Shown here one piece after another: positions 1 to 6,587 of a stretch of 27,329 nt of DNA; position 1 is the first letter of the stretch; every line of letters starts with the position of its first letter. A program made the position numbers and the translations under genes. Origin of the DNA: an uncultured Roseateles sp. (GTDB lineage Bacteria; Pseudomonadota; Gammaproteobacteria; Burkholderiales; Burkholderiaceae). The notes under the pieces are model-generated. The model made no database searches and was not told the origin of the DNA. It saw only the letters and a program-made list of their open reading frames with translations. The DNA lies in the NCBI GenBank assembly GCA_946886855.1, contig CAMPJJ010000078.1, positions 1-27,329 on the forward strand, in the 5' to 3' direction.

Positions 1-8
1 CCCCAAGG

Positions 9-51
9 AAAAACGCCCGCGGCGCCTCTTGAAATCGAGGCTCCACGGGCG
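9..51 (-). terminator. Intrinsic terminator downstream of ettA
   Basis: On the minus strand a hairpin with arms at 37-51 and 14-28 pairs 13 of 15 positions around an 8-nt loop. It is followed directly by five T residues (complement of the A run at 9-13). This is the classic Rho-independent layout and lies about 145 nt beyond the ettA stop codon, so the ettA transcript probably ends here after crossing the palindromic element at 78-204. Confidence 0.75.
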
Positions 52-77
52 AATTGGGCTTTAGCGCAACGCTCGGC

Positions 78-204
78 ATTGCGTGACCGCCGCGGCTCCG
101 GTTCGGGATGCAGCGCTAGGCGCAAACCGGAGCCATAGCCCAGCTATGGCGAGGATTTGCAACGACGCGCGGCGCCCGAAGCGGGGCTGCGGCGGTTACG
201 CAAT
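78..204. repeat. Nested palindromic element overlapping the ettA stop
   Basis: Two 16-base arms (78-93 and 189-204) are inverted copies with a single mismatch. Inside them, directly abutting the outer arm, is a perfect 10-bp inverted repeat (94-103 with 125-134). Next to that is a second perfect 7-bp hairpin (133-139 with 143-149, 3-nt loop). The right outer arm contains the TAA stop codon of ettA (196-198). The layout, one long closing stem around several short hairpins, resembles a multi-branched RNA fold or a small palindromic repeat (MITE- or REP-like). The one mismatch is a G-U wobble if the + strand is transcribed and an A-C mismatch on the ettA strand. No open reading frame of note is inside it. 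Confidence 0.6.
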
Positions 205-1860
205 GGGCTTGAAGCGGACGCGCTTGGGACGCGCGCCTTCTTCGCCGAGGCGCTTCTTCTTGTCAGCTTCGTACTCGTGGAAGTTGCCGTCGAAGAAGAA
301 CCACTGCGAGTCGCCTTCGCAGGCCAGGATGTGCGTGCAGATGCGGTCCAGGAACCAGCGATCGTGGGAGATCACCATCGCCGAGCCGGCGAACTCCAGC
401 AGCGCCTCTTCCAGCGCGCGCAGGGTTTCGACGTCCAGGTCGTTCGACGGTTCGTCGAGCATCAGCACGTTGCCGCCCTGGGCCAGGGTCTTGGCCAGGT
501 GCAGGCGGCCGCGCTCACCGCCGGACAGTTGGCCGACCATCTTCTGCTGGTCGTTGCCCTTGAAGTTGAAGCGGCCGATGTAGGCGCGCGACGGCATCAC
601 GAACTTGCCGACGATGATGTTGTCCAGACCGCCGGAGACGTCTTCCCACACGGTCTTGTTGGCGTCCAGGCTCTGGCGGCTCTGGTCGACGAAGGCCAGC
701 TTGGCCGTCTTGCCGATCTTCACCGTGCCGCTGTCGGGCTGCTCGACGCCCTGGATCATGCGGAACAGCGTCGACTTGCCGGCGCCGTTCGGGCCGATGA
801 TGCCGACGATCGCGCCGGCCGGCACCTTGAACGACAGGTTGTCGATCAGGACCCGGTCGCCGAAGGACTTGGTCACGCCCTCGAACTCGATGACCTCATT
901 GCCCAGGCGCTCGGCCACGGGGATGAAGATCTCGTTGGTCTCGTTGCGCTTCTGGTATTCGACGTCGCTCAGTTCCTCGAAGCGGGCCAGACGCGCCTTG
1001 CTCTTGGCCTGGCGGCCCTTCGCGTTCGAGCGCACCCACTTCAGTTCTTCCTTCATCGCCTTGGCGCGGGCGTCCTCGGTCTTCTGTTCCTGCTCCAGGC
1101 GACGTTCCTTCTGGTCCAGCCAGTCGGAATAGTTGCCCTTCCAGGGGATGCCGTGGCCGCGGTCCAGTTCCAGGATCCATTCGGCGGCGTTGTCCAGGAA
1201 GTAGCGATCGTGGGTGATGGCCACCACGGTGCCGGGGAAGCGCTGCAGGAACTGCTCCAGCCACTCGACCGATTCGGCGTCCAAGTGGTTGGTCGGTTCG
1301 TCCAGCAGCAGCATGTCGGGCTTGGACAGCAGCAGGCGGCACAGCGCGACACGGCGCTTCTCGCCGCCGGACAGCACGCCGATGTTGGCGTCCCACGGCG
1401 GCAGGTTCAGCGCGTCGGCGGCCAGCTCCAGCTGCAGGTCGGTGTTCTCGGAGCCGGCGGCGGCGATGATCGCTTCCAGCTCGCCCTGCTCGGCGGCCAG
1501 CGCGTCGAAGTCGGCGCCCTCCTCGGCATAGGCGGCGTAGACCTCGTCCAGGCGCTTCTTGGCGGCCAGCACGCCGCCGATGCCTTCCTCGACCGCTTCA
1601 CGCACGGTCTGGTCCGGGTTCAACTGCGGCTCCTGCTCCAGGTAGCCGATCTTGATGCCGGGCATCGGGACGGCTTCGCCCTCGATCTCCTTGTCGACGC
1701 CGGCCATGATCTTCAGCAGCGTGGACTTGCCCGAGCCGTTCAGGCCCAGCACGCCGATCTTGGCGCCGGGGAAGAAGGACAGCGAGACGTTCTTGAGGAT
1801 GTGGCGCTTCGGAGGAACCGTCTTGTTGACGCGGTTCATCGAAAAGACGTATTGAGCCAT
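196..1860 (-). CDS. ettA: Energy-dependent translational throttle protein EttA (ABC-F ATPase)
   Basis: This is a soluble ABC-F protein with two ATP-binding cassettes. EttA sits in the ribosomal E site and couples the ATP/ADP ratio to the first step of elongation. The 554-residue length is almost the same as E. coli EttA. Cassette 1 has Walker A GLNGSGKS (39-46), signature LSGGE (162-166) and DEPTNHLD (186-193). Cassette 2 has GPNGAGKS (355-362), signature LSGGE (444-448) and DEPSNDLD (468-475). The charged linker at about 240-325 corresponds to the P-site tRNA-interaction motif. Both Walker B regions keep the catalytic Glu, so it should be an active ATPase. The start MAQYVFSMNRV matches the usual family start. 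It is transcribed alone, divergently from the peptide-binding protein gene. Its stop codon lies inside the 78-204 palindrome. Confidence 0.96.
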   Translation of the reverse strand: MAQYVFSMNRVNKTVPPKRHILKNVSLSFFPGAKIGVLGLNGSGKSTLLKIMAGVDKEIEGEAVPMPGIKIGYLEQEPQLNPDQTVREAVEEGIGGVLAAKKRLDEVYAAYAEEGADFDALAAEQGELEAIIAAAGSENTDLQLELAADALNLPPWDANIGVLSGGEKRRVALCRLLLSKPDMLLLDEPTNHLDAESVEWLEQFLQRFPGTVVAITHDRYFLDNAAEWILELDRGHGIPWKGNYSDWLDQKERRLEQEQKTEDARAKAMKEELKWVRSNAKGRQAKSKARLARFEELSDVEYQKRNETNEIFIPVAERLGNEVIEFEGVTKSFGDRVLIDNLSFKVPAGAIVGIIGPNGAGKSTLFRMIQGVEQPDSGTVKIGKTAKLAFVDQSRQSLDANKTVWEDVSGGLDNIIVGKFVMPSRAYIGRFNFKGNDQQKMVGQLSGGERGRLHLAKTLAQGGNVLMLDEPSNDLDVETLRALEEALLEFAGSAMVISHDRWFLDRICTHILACEGDSQWFFFDGNFHEYEADKKKRLGEEGARPKRVRFKPIA

Positions 1861-1993
1861 GGCGATGGGTCTTCAGCGTTTCGTGGGTTGACCTGGGGGC
1901 CTCGGGCCGCCAGTCGCGGCGGTGGCAGCGACGGGTTCGACAGCGGGGCCGGAGCCTGCATGGGCGGCGGGGCGCCCGGGCAATAGTCACGCA

Positions 1994-2022
1994 TTGTCGC
2001 AGCTTCCGCCGGTGCCCATAAA
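1994..2022 (+). promoter_or_regulatory. Possible sigma-70 promoter for the solute-binding protein gene
   Basis: TTGTCG (1994-1999) and CATAAA (2017-2022) are separated by 17 nt; each matches the consensus at 4 of 6 positions. The implied start of transcription, near 2029, would leave a leader of about 30 nt before the ATG at 2061. The rest of the 200-bp divergent region with ettA shows no clear operator. Confidence 0.35.
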
Positions 2023-2060
2023 CTCGACGGCCCTTCCCGCCGCTTCCGGTTTCTTCAGAG

Positions 2061-3695
2061 ATGACCACCATGCTGTTCCGTTCCATCTCGCTCACCGTCA
2101 GGGTTCGTTCGCGCACAGCCAGCCTGCTGGCCGCGCTCCCGCTCACGATGGCCCTCCTCGTGGGCAGCGCGCACGCGCAGACGCTGCGCTGGGCCAGCCA
2201 GGGCGACATGCAGACGGCCGATCCGCATTCGCAGAACGAGATCGTCACCAACGCGATGAACGGCCAGGTCTACGAGCGTCTGGTCTCGCGCGACCGCAAC
2301 CTGAACCTGGTGCCGGGTCTTGCGACCGAATGGACGCAGCTCAAGCCGACGCTGTGGCGGCTGAAGCTGCGCCAGGGCGTGACGTTCCAGGACGGCACGC
2401 CGTTCACGGCGGACGACGTCGTGTTCTCGATCAACCGGGCGAAAGATCCGTACTCGCAGATCAGCGTCTACGCGCAGGCCGTCGGCACGCCGAAGAAGAT
2501 CGACGACCACACGGTCGAGTTCCAGCTCGACAAGGTCAACCCGATCTTCCTGCAGCACCTGGACACGCTGTTCATCATGAGCCGCAAGTGGTGCGAGCAG
2601 CACAACGTGGTCAAGCCGCAGAACTTCAAGGACAAGCAGGAGACCTACGCCGCCACGCACTCGAACGGCACCGGGCCGTACGCGATGGTGGCGCGCGAGC
2701 CCGGCATCCGCACCACCTTCAAGCGCAACCCGACCTGGTGGGGCAGGTTCGACGGCAACGTGCAGGACGCCGTCTACACGCCGATCGCCAACGATGCGAC
2801 GCGGCTCGCGGCGCTGGTGTCGGGCGAGATCGACTTCGTGCTCGACCCGTCGCCGCGCGACATCCCGAAGCTGAAGCAGACGCCGCAGGTCAAGGTCCAG
2901 GAAGGCCCCGAGAACCGGATCGTGTTCATCGGCATGGACCAGTCGCGCGACAAGCTGCTGTACGGCAAGGTGCCCGGCGACAAGAACCCGTTCAAGGACC
3001 TGCGCGTGCGCCAGGCGCTGTACCAGGCGATCGACATCCAAACGATGCGCACCAAGCTGATGAATGGCCTGAGCCTGCCCACCGGGGGGCTGACGCCGTC
3101 GCCGCTGGGCGCGTTCGGCGACCCGCAGCTGGAGACGCGCCTGCCCTTCGACCTGGCCGCGGCGCGCAAGCTGATGGCGGACGCCGGCTACGCCAACGGC
3201 TTCGAGGTGACGCTGGACTGCACCAACAACCGCTACATCAACGACGAGCGCATCTGCCTGGCGCTGGCGTCGATGTGGGCGCAGCTCAAGGTGAAGGTCA
3301 GCGTCAACGCGCAGCCGCGCGTGCTGATGTTCCCCAAGCTGGAGAAGCTCGACACCAGCCTCTACCTGTACGGCTGGGGCGGCAGCATCACCGATGCGGA
3401 AGTCGCGATGACGCCGCTGATGCGCAACCGCGGCGAGAAGTCGGTCGGCCAATACAACTTCGGCAACTGGCGCGACGACAAGTTCGATCAGCTCGCCGCC
3501 GCGTCCAGCGAGGAAGCCGATCCGAAGAAGCGCGAGGCGCTGATCAAGTCCGCGCTGCGCGAGTTCCGCGCGCAGACCCACCTGATCCCGCTGCACCGGC
3601 AGATGATCCCCTGGGCCACCCGCGCCAACGTGACGGTGGTCCACCGCCCCGACAACTGGTTCGAACTGCGCTGGGCCTCGGTCGCCCCGAAGTGA
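2061..3695 (+). CDS. ABC transporter periplasmic peptide-binding protein (SBP_bac_5 family)
   Basis: This is the extracellular solute-binding component of a dipeptide/oligopeptide-type (DppA/OppA-like) importer. It captures ligand in the periplasm for a cognate permease. The 544-residue chain has an Arg-rich n-region, a hydrophobic core at about 20-36 and a signal peptidase site after Ala39 (AHA, then QTLRW). Family hallmarks follow: a YERLV segment, the W-x-L-K-L-RQGVTFQDGTPF block and ADDVVFS. Near the C-terminus are the typical NW-x-D-x-x-F-D and EEADPKKREAL segments. There is an in-frame ATG three codons downstream; the first is used here, but neither has a strong ribosome-binding site. 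No permease or ATPase genes are adjacent, so it is an orphan binding protein in this window and its ligand cannot be read from context. A REP-like palindrome follows the stop. Confidence 0.9.
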   Translation: MTTMLFRSISLTVRVRSRTASLLAALPLTMALLVGSAHAQTLRWASQGDMQTADPHSQNEIVTNAMNGQVYERLVSRDRNLNLVPGLATEWTQLKPTLWRLKLRQGVTFQDGTPFTADDVVFSINRAKDPYSQISVYAQAVGTPKKIDDHTVEFQLDKVNPIFLQHLDTLFIMSRKWCEQHNVVKPQNFKDKQETYAATHSNGTGPYAMVAREPGIRTTFKRNPTWWGRFDGNVQDAVYTPIANDATRLAALVSGEIDFVLDPSPRDIPKLKQTPQVKVQEGPENRIVFIGMDQSRDKLLYGKVPGDKNPFKDLRVRQALYQAIDIQTMRTKLMNGLSLPTGGLTPSPLGAFGDPQLETRLPFDLAAARKLMADAGYANGFEVTLDCTNNRYINDERICLALASMWAQLKVKVSVNAQPRVLMFPKLEKLDTSLYLYGWGGSITDAEVAMTPLMRNRGEKSVGQYNFGNWRDDKFDQLAAASSEEADPKKREALIKSALREFRAQTHLIPLHRQMIPWATRANVTVVHRPDNWFELRWASVAPK

Positions 3696-3711
3696 TGAAA
3701 GCCTCTTGAAG

Positions 3712-3738
3712 CCCCTCTCCCGCACTGCGGGAGAGGGG
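3712..3738. repeat. REP-like palindrome / bidirectional terminator
   Basis: A perfect 12-bp inverted repeat (3712-3723 with 3727-3738) around a 3-nt loop lies between two convergent genes. It has no T tract on the + strand. The CCCTCTCCCGC-type stem followed by a TTGGGGCGAGGG tail is, from memory, a common repetitive extragenic palindrome in GC-rich proteobacteria. It probably serves both converging transcripts as an end or stabilising hairpin. Confidence 0.6.
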
Positions 3739-3767
3739 TTGGGGCGAGGGTCTCCCGCCCGCCGCGG

Positions 3768-4475
3768 TCAACGCAGCGGCGGATCGAACAGATACCCGAT
3801 CCCGCGCACCGTGCGGATCAACGGCGAGCTCGGATCGTCGTTGAGCTTCTGCCGCAACCGCGAGACCATCAGGTCGACCGACCGCTCCAGCGCCGTGACG
3901 CCGTCGCCGCGCGCCAGATGCAGCAGCTCCTGCCGCTGCAGCACGCTGTGCGGCCGCTCCAGAAAAGCGCGCAGCAGCTTGTATTCGCTCTGCGACAGCA
4001 CCACGCAGAACCCGCCCGGCCCCGACAGCCGGCGCGTCATCGGTTCCAGCTTGAACCGTCCGAACATCAGCACCTCGGCCGCATCCCCCTCCCGCGGCCG
4101 CAACAGCGCCTTGATGCGTGCCTGCAGCTCCCGCGGCTCCCCCTCCTTCGCCAGCACCGCGTCCGCCCCGCGCTCCAGCGCCAGCACGCGTTCCAGCGTG
4201 CTGTCGTGCTGCAGCAGCACGATCACCGGCATCCGCGACCGCTGTCTGAGCCGCGTCAGCGCGCCCCAGCCGGCCTCGCGGGCGTCGCTGGGATCGATCA
4301 GGGCGAGGTCCACCGGCAGCAGCGGCACGCGGTCCAGCAGGGCCGCCTCGCTGCTGTCGGTGACACGGAACCCCCACGCCCGCATCAGGCCGGCGAATCG
4401 CTGGCGCGCATGCGGGTCGGGGTCCAGCAGCAGCAGATGGGTGCCGGCGGCAGGATCGGGAAACAGGGCGCTCAT
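3768..4475 (-). CDS. OmpR/PhoB-type response regulator with atypical receiver domain
   Basis: This DNA-binding regulator has an N-terminal receiver (about 13-128) and a C-terminal winged helix (about 132-235). Counting from the ATG at 4475, the acidic pair is at D18/D20, the phosphoacceptor candidate is D61 (ALIDPSD) and the conserved Lys is K110. The usual switch Thr/Ser is replaced by Leu88 (VIVLLQHD), and the Pro normally following the Lys is Glu111. The winged helix is intact: YKLLRAFLERP, the recognition segment RSVDLMVSRLRQKL, then RTVRGIGYLF. A GTG at 4496 would add seven residues; ATG was preferred because neither start has a clear Shine-Dalgarno and the ATG begins nearer the domain. 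No histidine kinase is adjacent, so it is an orphan here. The changed receiver suggests altered or phosphorylation-independent signalling, which is inference. Confidence 0.85.
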   Translation of the reverse strand: MSALFPDPAAGTHLLLLDPDPHARQRFAGLMRAWGFRVTDSSEAALLDRVPLLPVDLALIDPSDAREAGWGALTRLRQRSRMPVIVLLQHDSTLERVLALERGADAVLAKEGEPRELQARIKALLRPREGDAAEVLMFGRFKLEPMTRRLSGPGGFCVVLSQSEYKLLRAFLERPHSVLQRQELLHLARGDGVTALERSVDLMVSRLRQKLNDDPSSPLIRTVRGIGYLFDPPLR

Positions 4476-4774
4476 GACGATGGGACAAGTGGACACATTG
4501 GCGCAAGACTATGCCGCTGCAATCCCGTTTGAACGCCGATCAGGACGGGCCTCACCGCCCTTTTTACCCGCGGTTTACCGCACTGAAACACGGCTGCGGG
4601 CACCGACACGCTTGCCTGAGTGAGGGCTGTCACCCAGCTTGCTGGAAGCTGTCCGGATCCCCGTCTTTCCGCGCCTGCGGCGCATTCGGTCGCTCAAGCC
4701 GCGGACCGGTGCCTCCTCACGGTCGCACCGTCGTTCCGAACCCATCGCTCGCCAAGGTCACAGACCCCGTCAGC
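4476..4774. other. Divergent intergenic stretch between the regulator and rhlE
   Basis: About 300 bases separate the regulator start from the rhlE leader. I see no convincing gene, RNA or strong operator. Several short frames cross it, but none has a ribosome-binding site or a recognisable product. It must hold the regulator's promoter (minus strand) and upstream control for rhlE. Confidence 0.5.
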
Positions 4775-4920
4775 TACAATGGCCCATCGCCGCGGCTCAG
4801 TCTTGCCGCGGCTTTATCTTTTGAGCTCACGCTCTCCCACGGCAGCCGAAGACTGGCGCCAGCCCCCACGGGGCCGGCGTGCTGCACACAAAGCCCGTTC
4901 GGGCACCAACAAAGCAGCTT
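4775..4920 (+). promoter_or_regulatory. Putative -10 element and structured 5' leader of rhlE
   Basis: TACAAT at 4775-4780 is a good -10 hexamer, though no good -35 is seen 16-18 nt upstream. It would start a leader of about 130 nt before the rhlE ATG at 4921. The leader begins with a terminator-like hairpin (4789-4822) and also contains a short GCCC-GTTC-GGGC hairpin at about 4890-4901. Long, structured leaders are known for cold-induced RNA helicase genes in other bacteria; that this one acts similarly is inference. Confidence 0.4.
4789..4822 (+). terminator. Terminator-like hairpin (possible attenuator) in the rhlE leader
   Basis: Two copies of GCCGCGGC (4789-4796 and 4805-4812) form a perfect 8-bp stem around an 8-nt loop. 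The tract TTTATCTTTT (4813-4822) follows at once. This is a complete Rho-independent terminator signature about 100 nt upstream of the rhlE start and on its coding strand. Upstream there is no same-strand gene within a kilobase that it would end. It may therefore attenuate rhlE. Confidence 0.55.
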
Positions 4921-6486
4921 ATGAGTTTTGATGCATTGGGGCTCTCCCAGCCCCTGCTCCGCGCGATCGCCGATGCCGGCTACTCGACCCCCACCCCCAT
5001 CCAGAGCCAGGCGATTCCCGCCGTCCTCACCGGCGGCGACCTGCTGGCCGGCGCCCAGACCGGCACCGGCAAGACCGCCGGTTTCACCCTTCCCCTGCTG
5101 GAGCGCCTGTCCGCCGGCAAGCCCGTGCGTGACGCCAAGGGCCGTCCCGCGATCCGCGCGCTGGTGCTCACCCCGACCCGCGAACTCGCCGCCCAGGTCG
5201 AGGAAAGCGTGCGCACCTACGGCAAGTACCTGCCGCTGACCAGCATGGTCATGTTCGGCGGTGTCGGCATGAATCCGCAGATCAGCCAGCTGCGCAAGGG
5301 CGTGGACATCCTGGTGGCGACGCCGGGCCGTCTGCTGGACCACGCGCAGCAAGGCACGCTGGACCTGTCCAAGGTCGAGATCCTGGTGCTGGACGAAGCC
5401 GACCGCATGCTCGACATGGGCTTCATCCATGACATCAAGAAGGTGCTCGCGCTGCTGCCGGCGAAGAAGCAGAGCCTGCTGTTCTCCGCGACCTTCAGCG
5501 ACGAGATCAAGGCGCTGGCCGACCGCCTGCTGGACAAGCCGGGCCTGATCGAGGTCGCGCGCCGCAATGCGACGGCCGACACGATCGCGCAGCGCATCCA
5601 TCCGGTCGACCGCGACAAGAAGAAGGAACTGCTGGCCCATCTGATCACGAAGAACGACTGGCACCAGGTGCTGGTGTTCACGCGGATGAAGCACGGCGCG
5701 AACCGCCTGGCCGAGTACCTGGACAAGTCGGGCATCACCGCCATGGCGATCCACGGCAACAAGAGCCAGGGCGCCCGCACGAAGGCGCTGGCCGAGTTCA
5801 AGAGCGGCGACCTGAAGGTGCTGGTCGCGACCGACATCGCCGCCCGCGGCATCGACATCGACCAGCTGCCGCACGTCATCAACTACGAGCTGCCCAACGT
5901 CGCCGAGGACTACGTGCACCGCATCGGCCGCACCGGCCGCGCGGGCGCGCAGGGCGAGGCGCTGTCGCTGGTGTGCGTCGACGAGGAAGGCTTCCTGCGC
6001 GAGATCCAGAAGCTGATCAAGCGCGAGATCCCGCGCGAGGTCGTGCCGGGCTTCGAGCCGGATCCGAACGCCAAGCCTGAACCCATCGTGCTGGGCCGCA
6101 TGGTGCTGAACGGCGGCCTGGGCAAGTCTTCGGGCTCGCCGAGACCGGCAGGCGGCGGTGGCGGCGGTGGCCGTCGCGGCGGCGGCGGCGGTGGCCGTTC
6201 GCAAGGCCAGGGTGGCCGGCCGCAAGGCGGCGGCCAGGGTCAAGGCCAGGGCCGTCCGGCGCAAGGCGCGCAAGGCAGCGGTCAGAGAGCCGGCGGACAA
6301 GCGCAAGGCCAACGCCAAGGTCAGGGCCAGGGCGGACAAGCCCAGGGCCAAGGTCAACGTCAGGCGCAGGGCCAGGGCCAGGGCGGTCAACGCCAGGGCC
6401 AAGGTCAGGGCCAGGGCAGCCGTCACGGCAGCCAGGGCAACCGTCCGGCAGGCGCGGCCCTGACGCGTCCGAAGTCGAACTCCTGA
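4921..6486 (+). CDS. rhlE: ATP-dependent DEAD-box RNA helicase RhlE
   Basis: This helicase unwinds short RNA duplexes and acts in ribosome assembly and RNA turnover. From the ATG at 4921 (521 residues) the motifs run in order: the Q-motif region with TPTPIQ (23-28), motif I AQTGTGKT (44-51), PTRELA (85-90), TPGR (134-137), DEAD (158-161) and SAT (189-191). [13 protein letters not shown] (302-314) and HRIGRTGR (333-340) complete the set, so it should be catalytically active. An upstream frame adds 14 residues from 4879, but MSFDALGL is the normal RhlE start. Residues from about 403 onward are a low-complexity tail: poly-Gly with Arg, then many Gln-Gly repeats, then a basic end. Such tails bind RNA and can drive condensate formation in other DEAD-box proteins. 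A terminator at 6506-6537 ends the unit. Confidence 0.95.
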   Translation: MSFDALGLSQPLLRAIADAGYSTPTPIQSQAIPAVLTGGDLLAGAQTGTGKTAGFTLPLLERLSAGKPVRDAKGRPAIRALVLTPTRELAAQVEESVRTYGKYLPLTSMVMFGGVGMNPQISQLRKGVDILVATPGRLLDHAQQGTLDLSKVEILVLDEADRMLDMGFIHDIKKVLALLPAKKQSLLFSATFSDEIKALADRLLDKPGLIEVARRNATADTIAQRIHPVDRDKKKELLAHLITKNDWHQVLVFTRMKHGANRLAEYLDKSGITAMAIHGNKSQGARTKALAEFKSGDLKVLVATDIAARGIDIDQLPHVINYELPNVAEDYVHRIGRTGRAGAQGEALSLVCVDEEGFLREIQKLIKREIPREVVPGFEPDPNAKPEPIVLGRMVLNGGLGKSSGSPRPAGGGGGGGRRGGGGGGRSQGQGGRPQGGGQGQGQGRPAQGAQGSGQRAGGQAQGQRQGQGQGGQAQGQGQRQAQGQGQGGQRQGQGQGQGSRHGSQGNRPAGAALTRPKSNS

Positions 6487-6505
6487 TCCCGACCTCCCCG
6501 TGATG

Positions 6506-6537
6506 CAACGGCGCCTTCTCCGGCGCCGTTGTCGTTT
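6506..6537 (+). terminator. Intrinsic terminator after rhlE
   Basis: A perfect 10-bp stem (6506-6515 with 6522-6531) and a 6-nt loop are followed by TCGTTT. The hairpin starts 19 nt after the rhlE stop and separates it from mnmC. Confidence 0.8.
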
Positions 6538-6587
6538 CCGCCTCTCCGCGAGCCCTGTTGGGCATACTCGCGGCCAAGCCCAGCCTC

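Noticed and set aside
157..1986. 609-residue open frame on the + strand opposite ettA
   Set aside because: It is antisense to a fully recognisable EttA, rich in Gln/Ala/Leu/Val/Arg as expected from GC-rich antisense frames, and has no recognisable domain.
4511..4931. Small + strand open frames upstream of rhlE (137 and 103 residues)
   Set aside because: No ribosome-binding site, no recognisable domain, composition of random GC-rich frames, and they overlap the structured leader.
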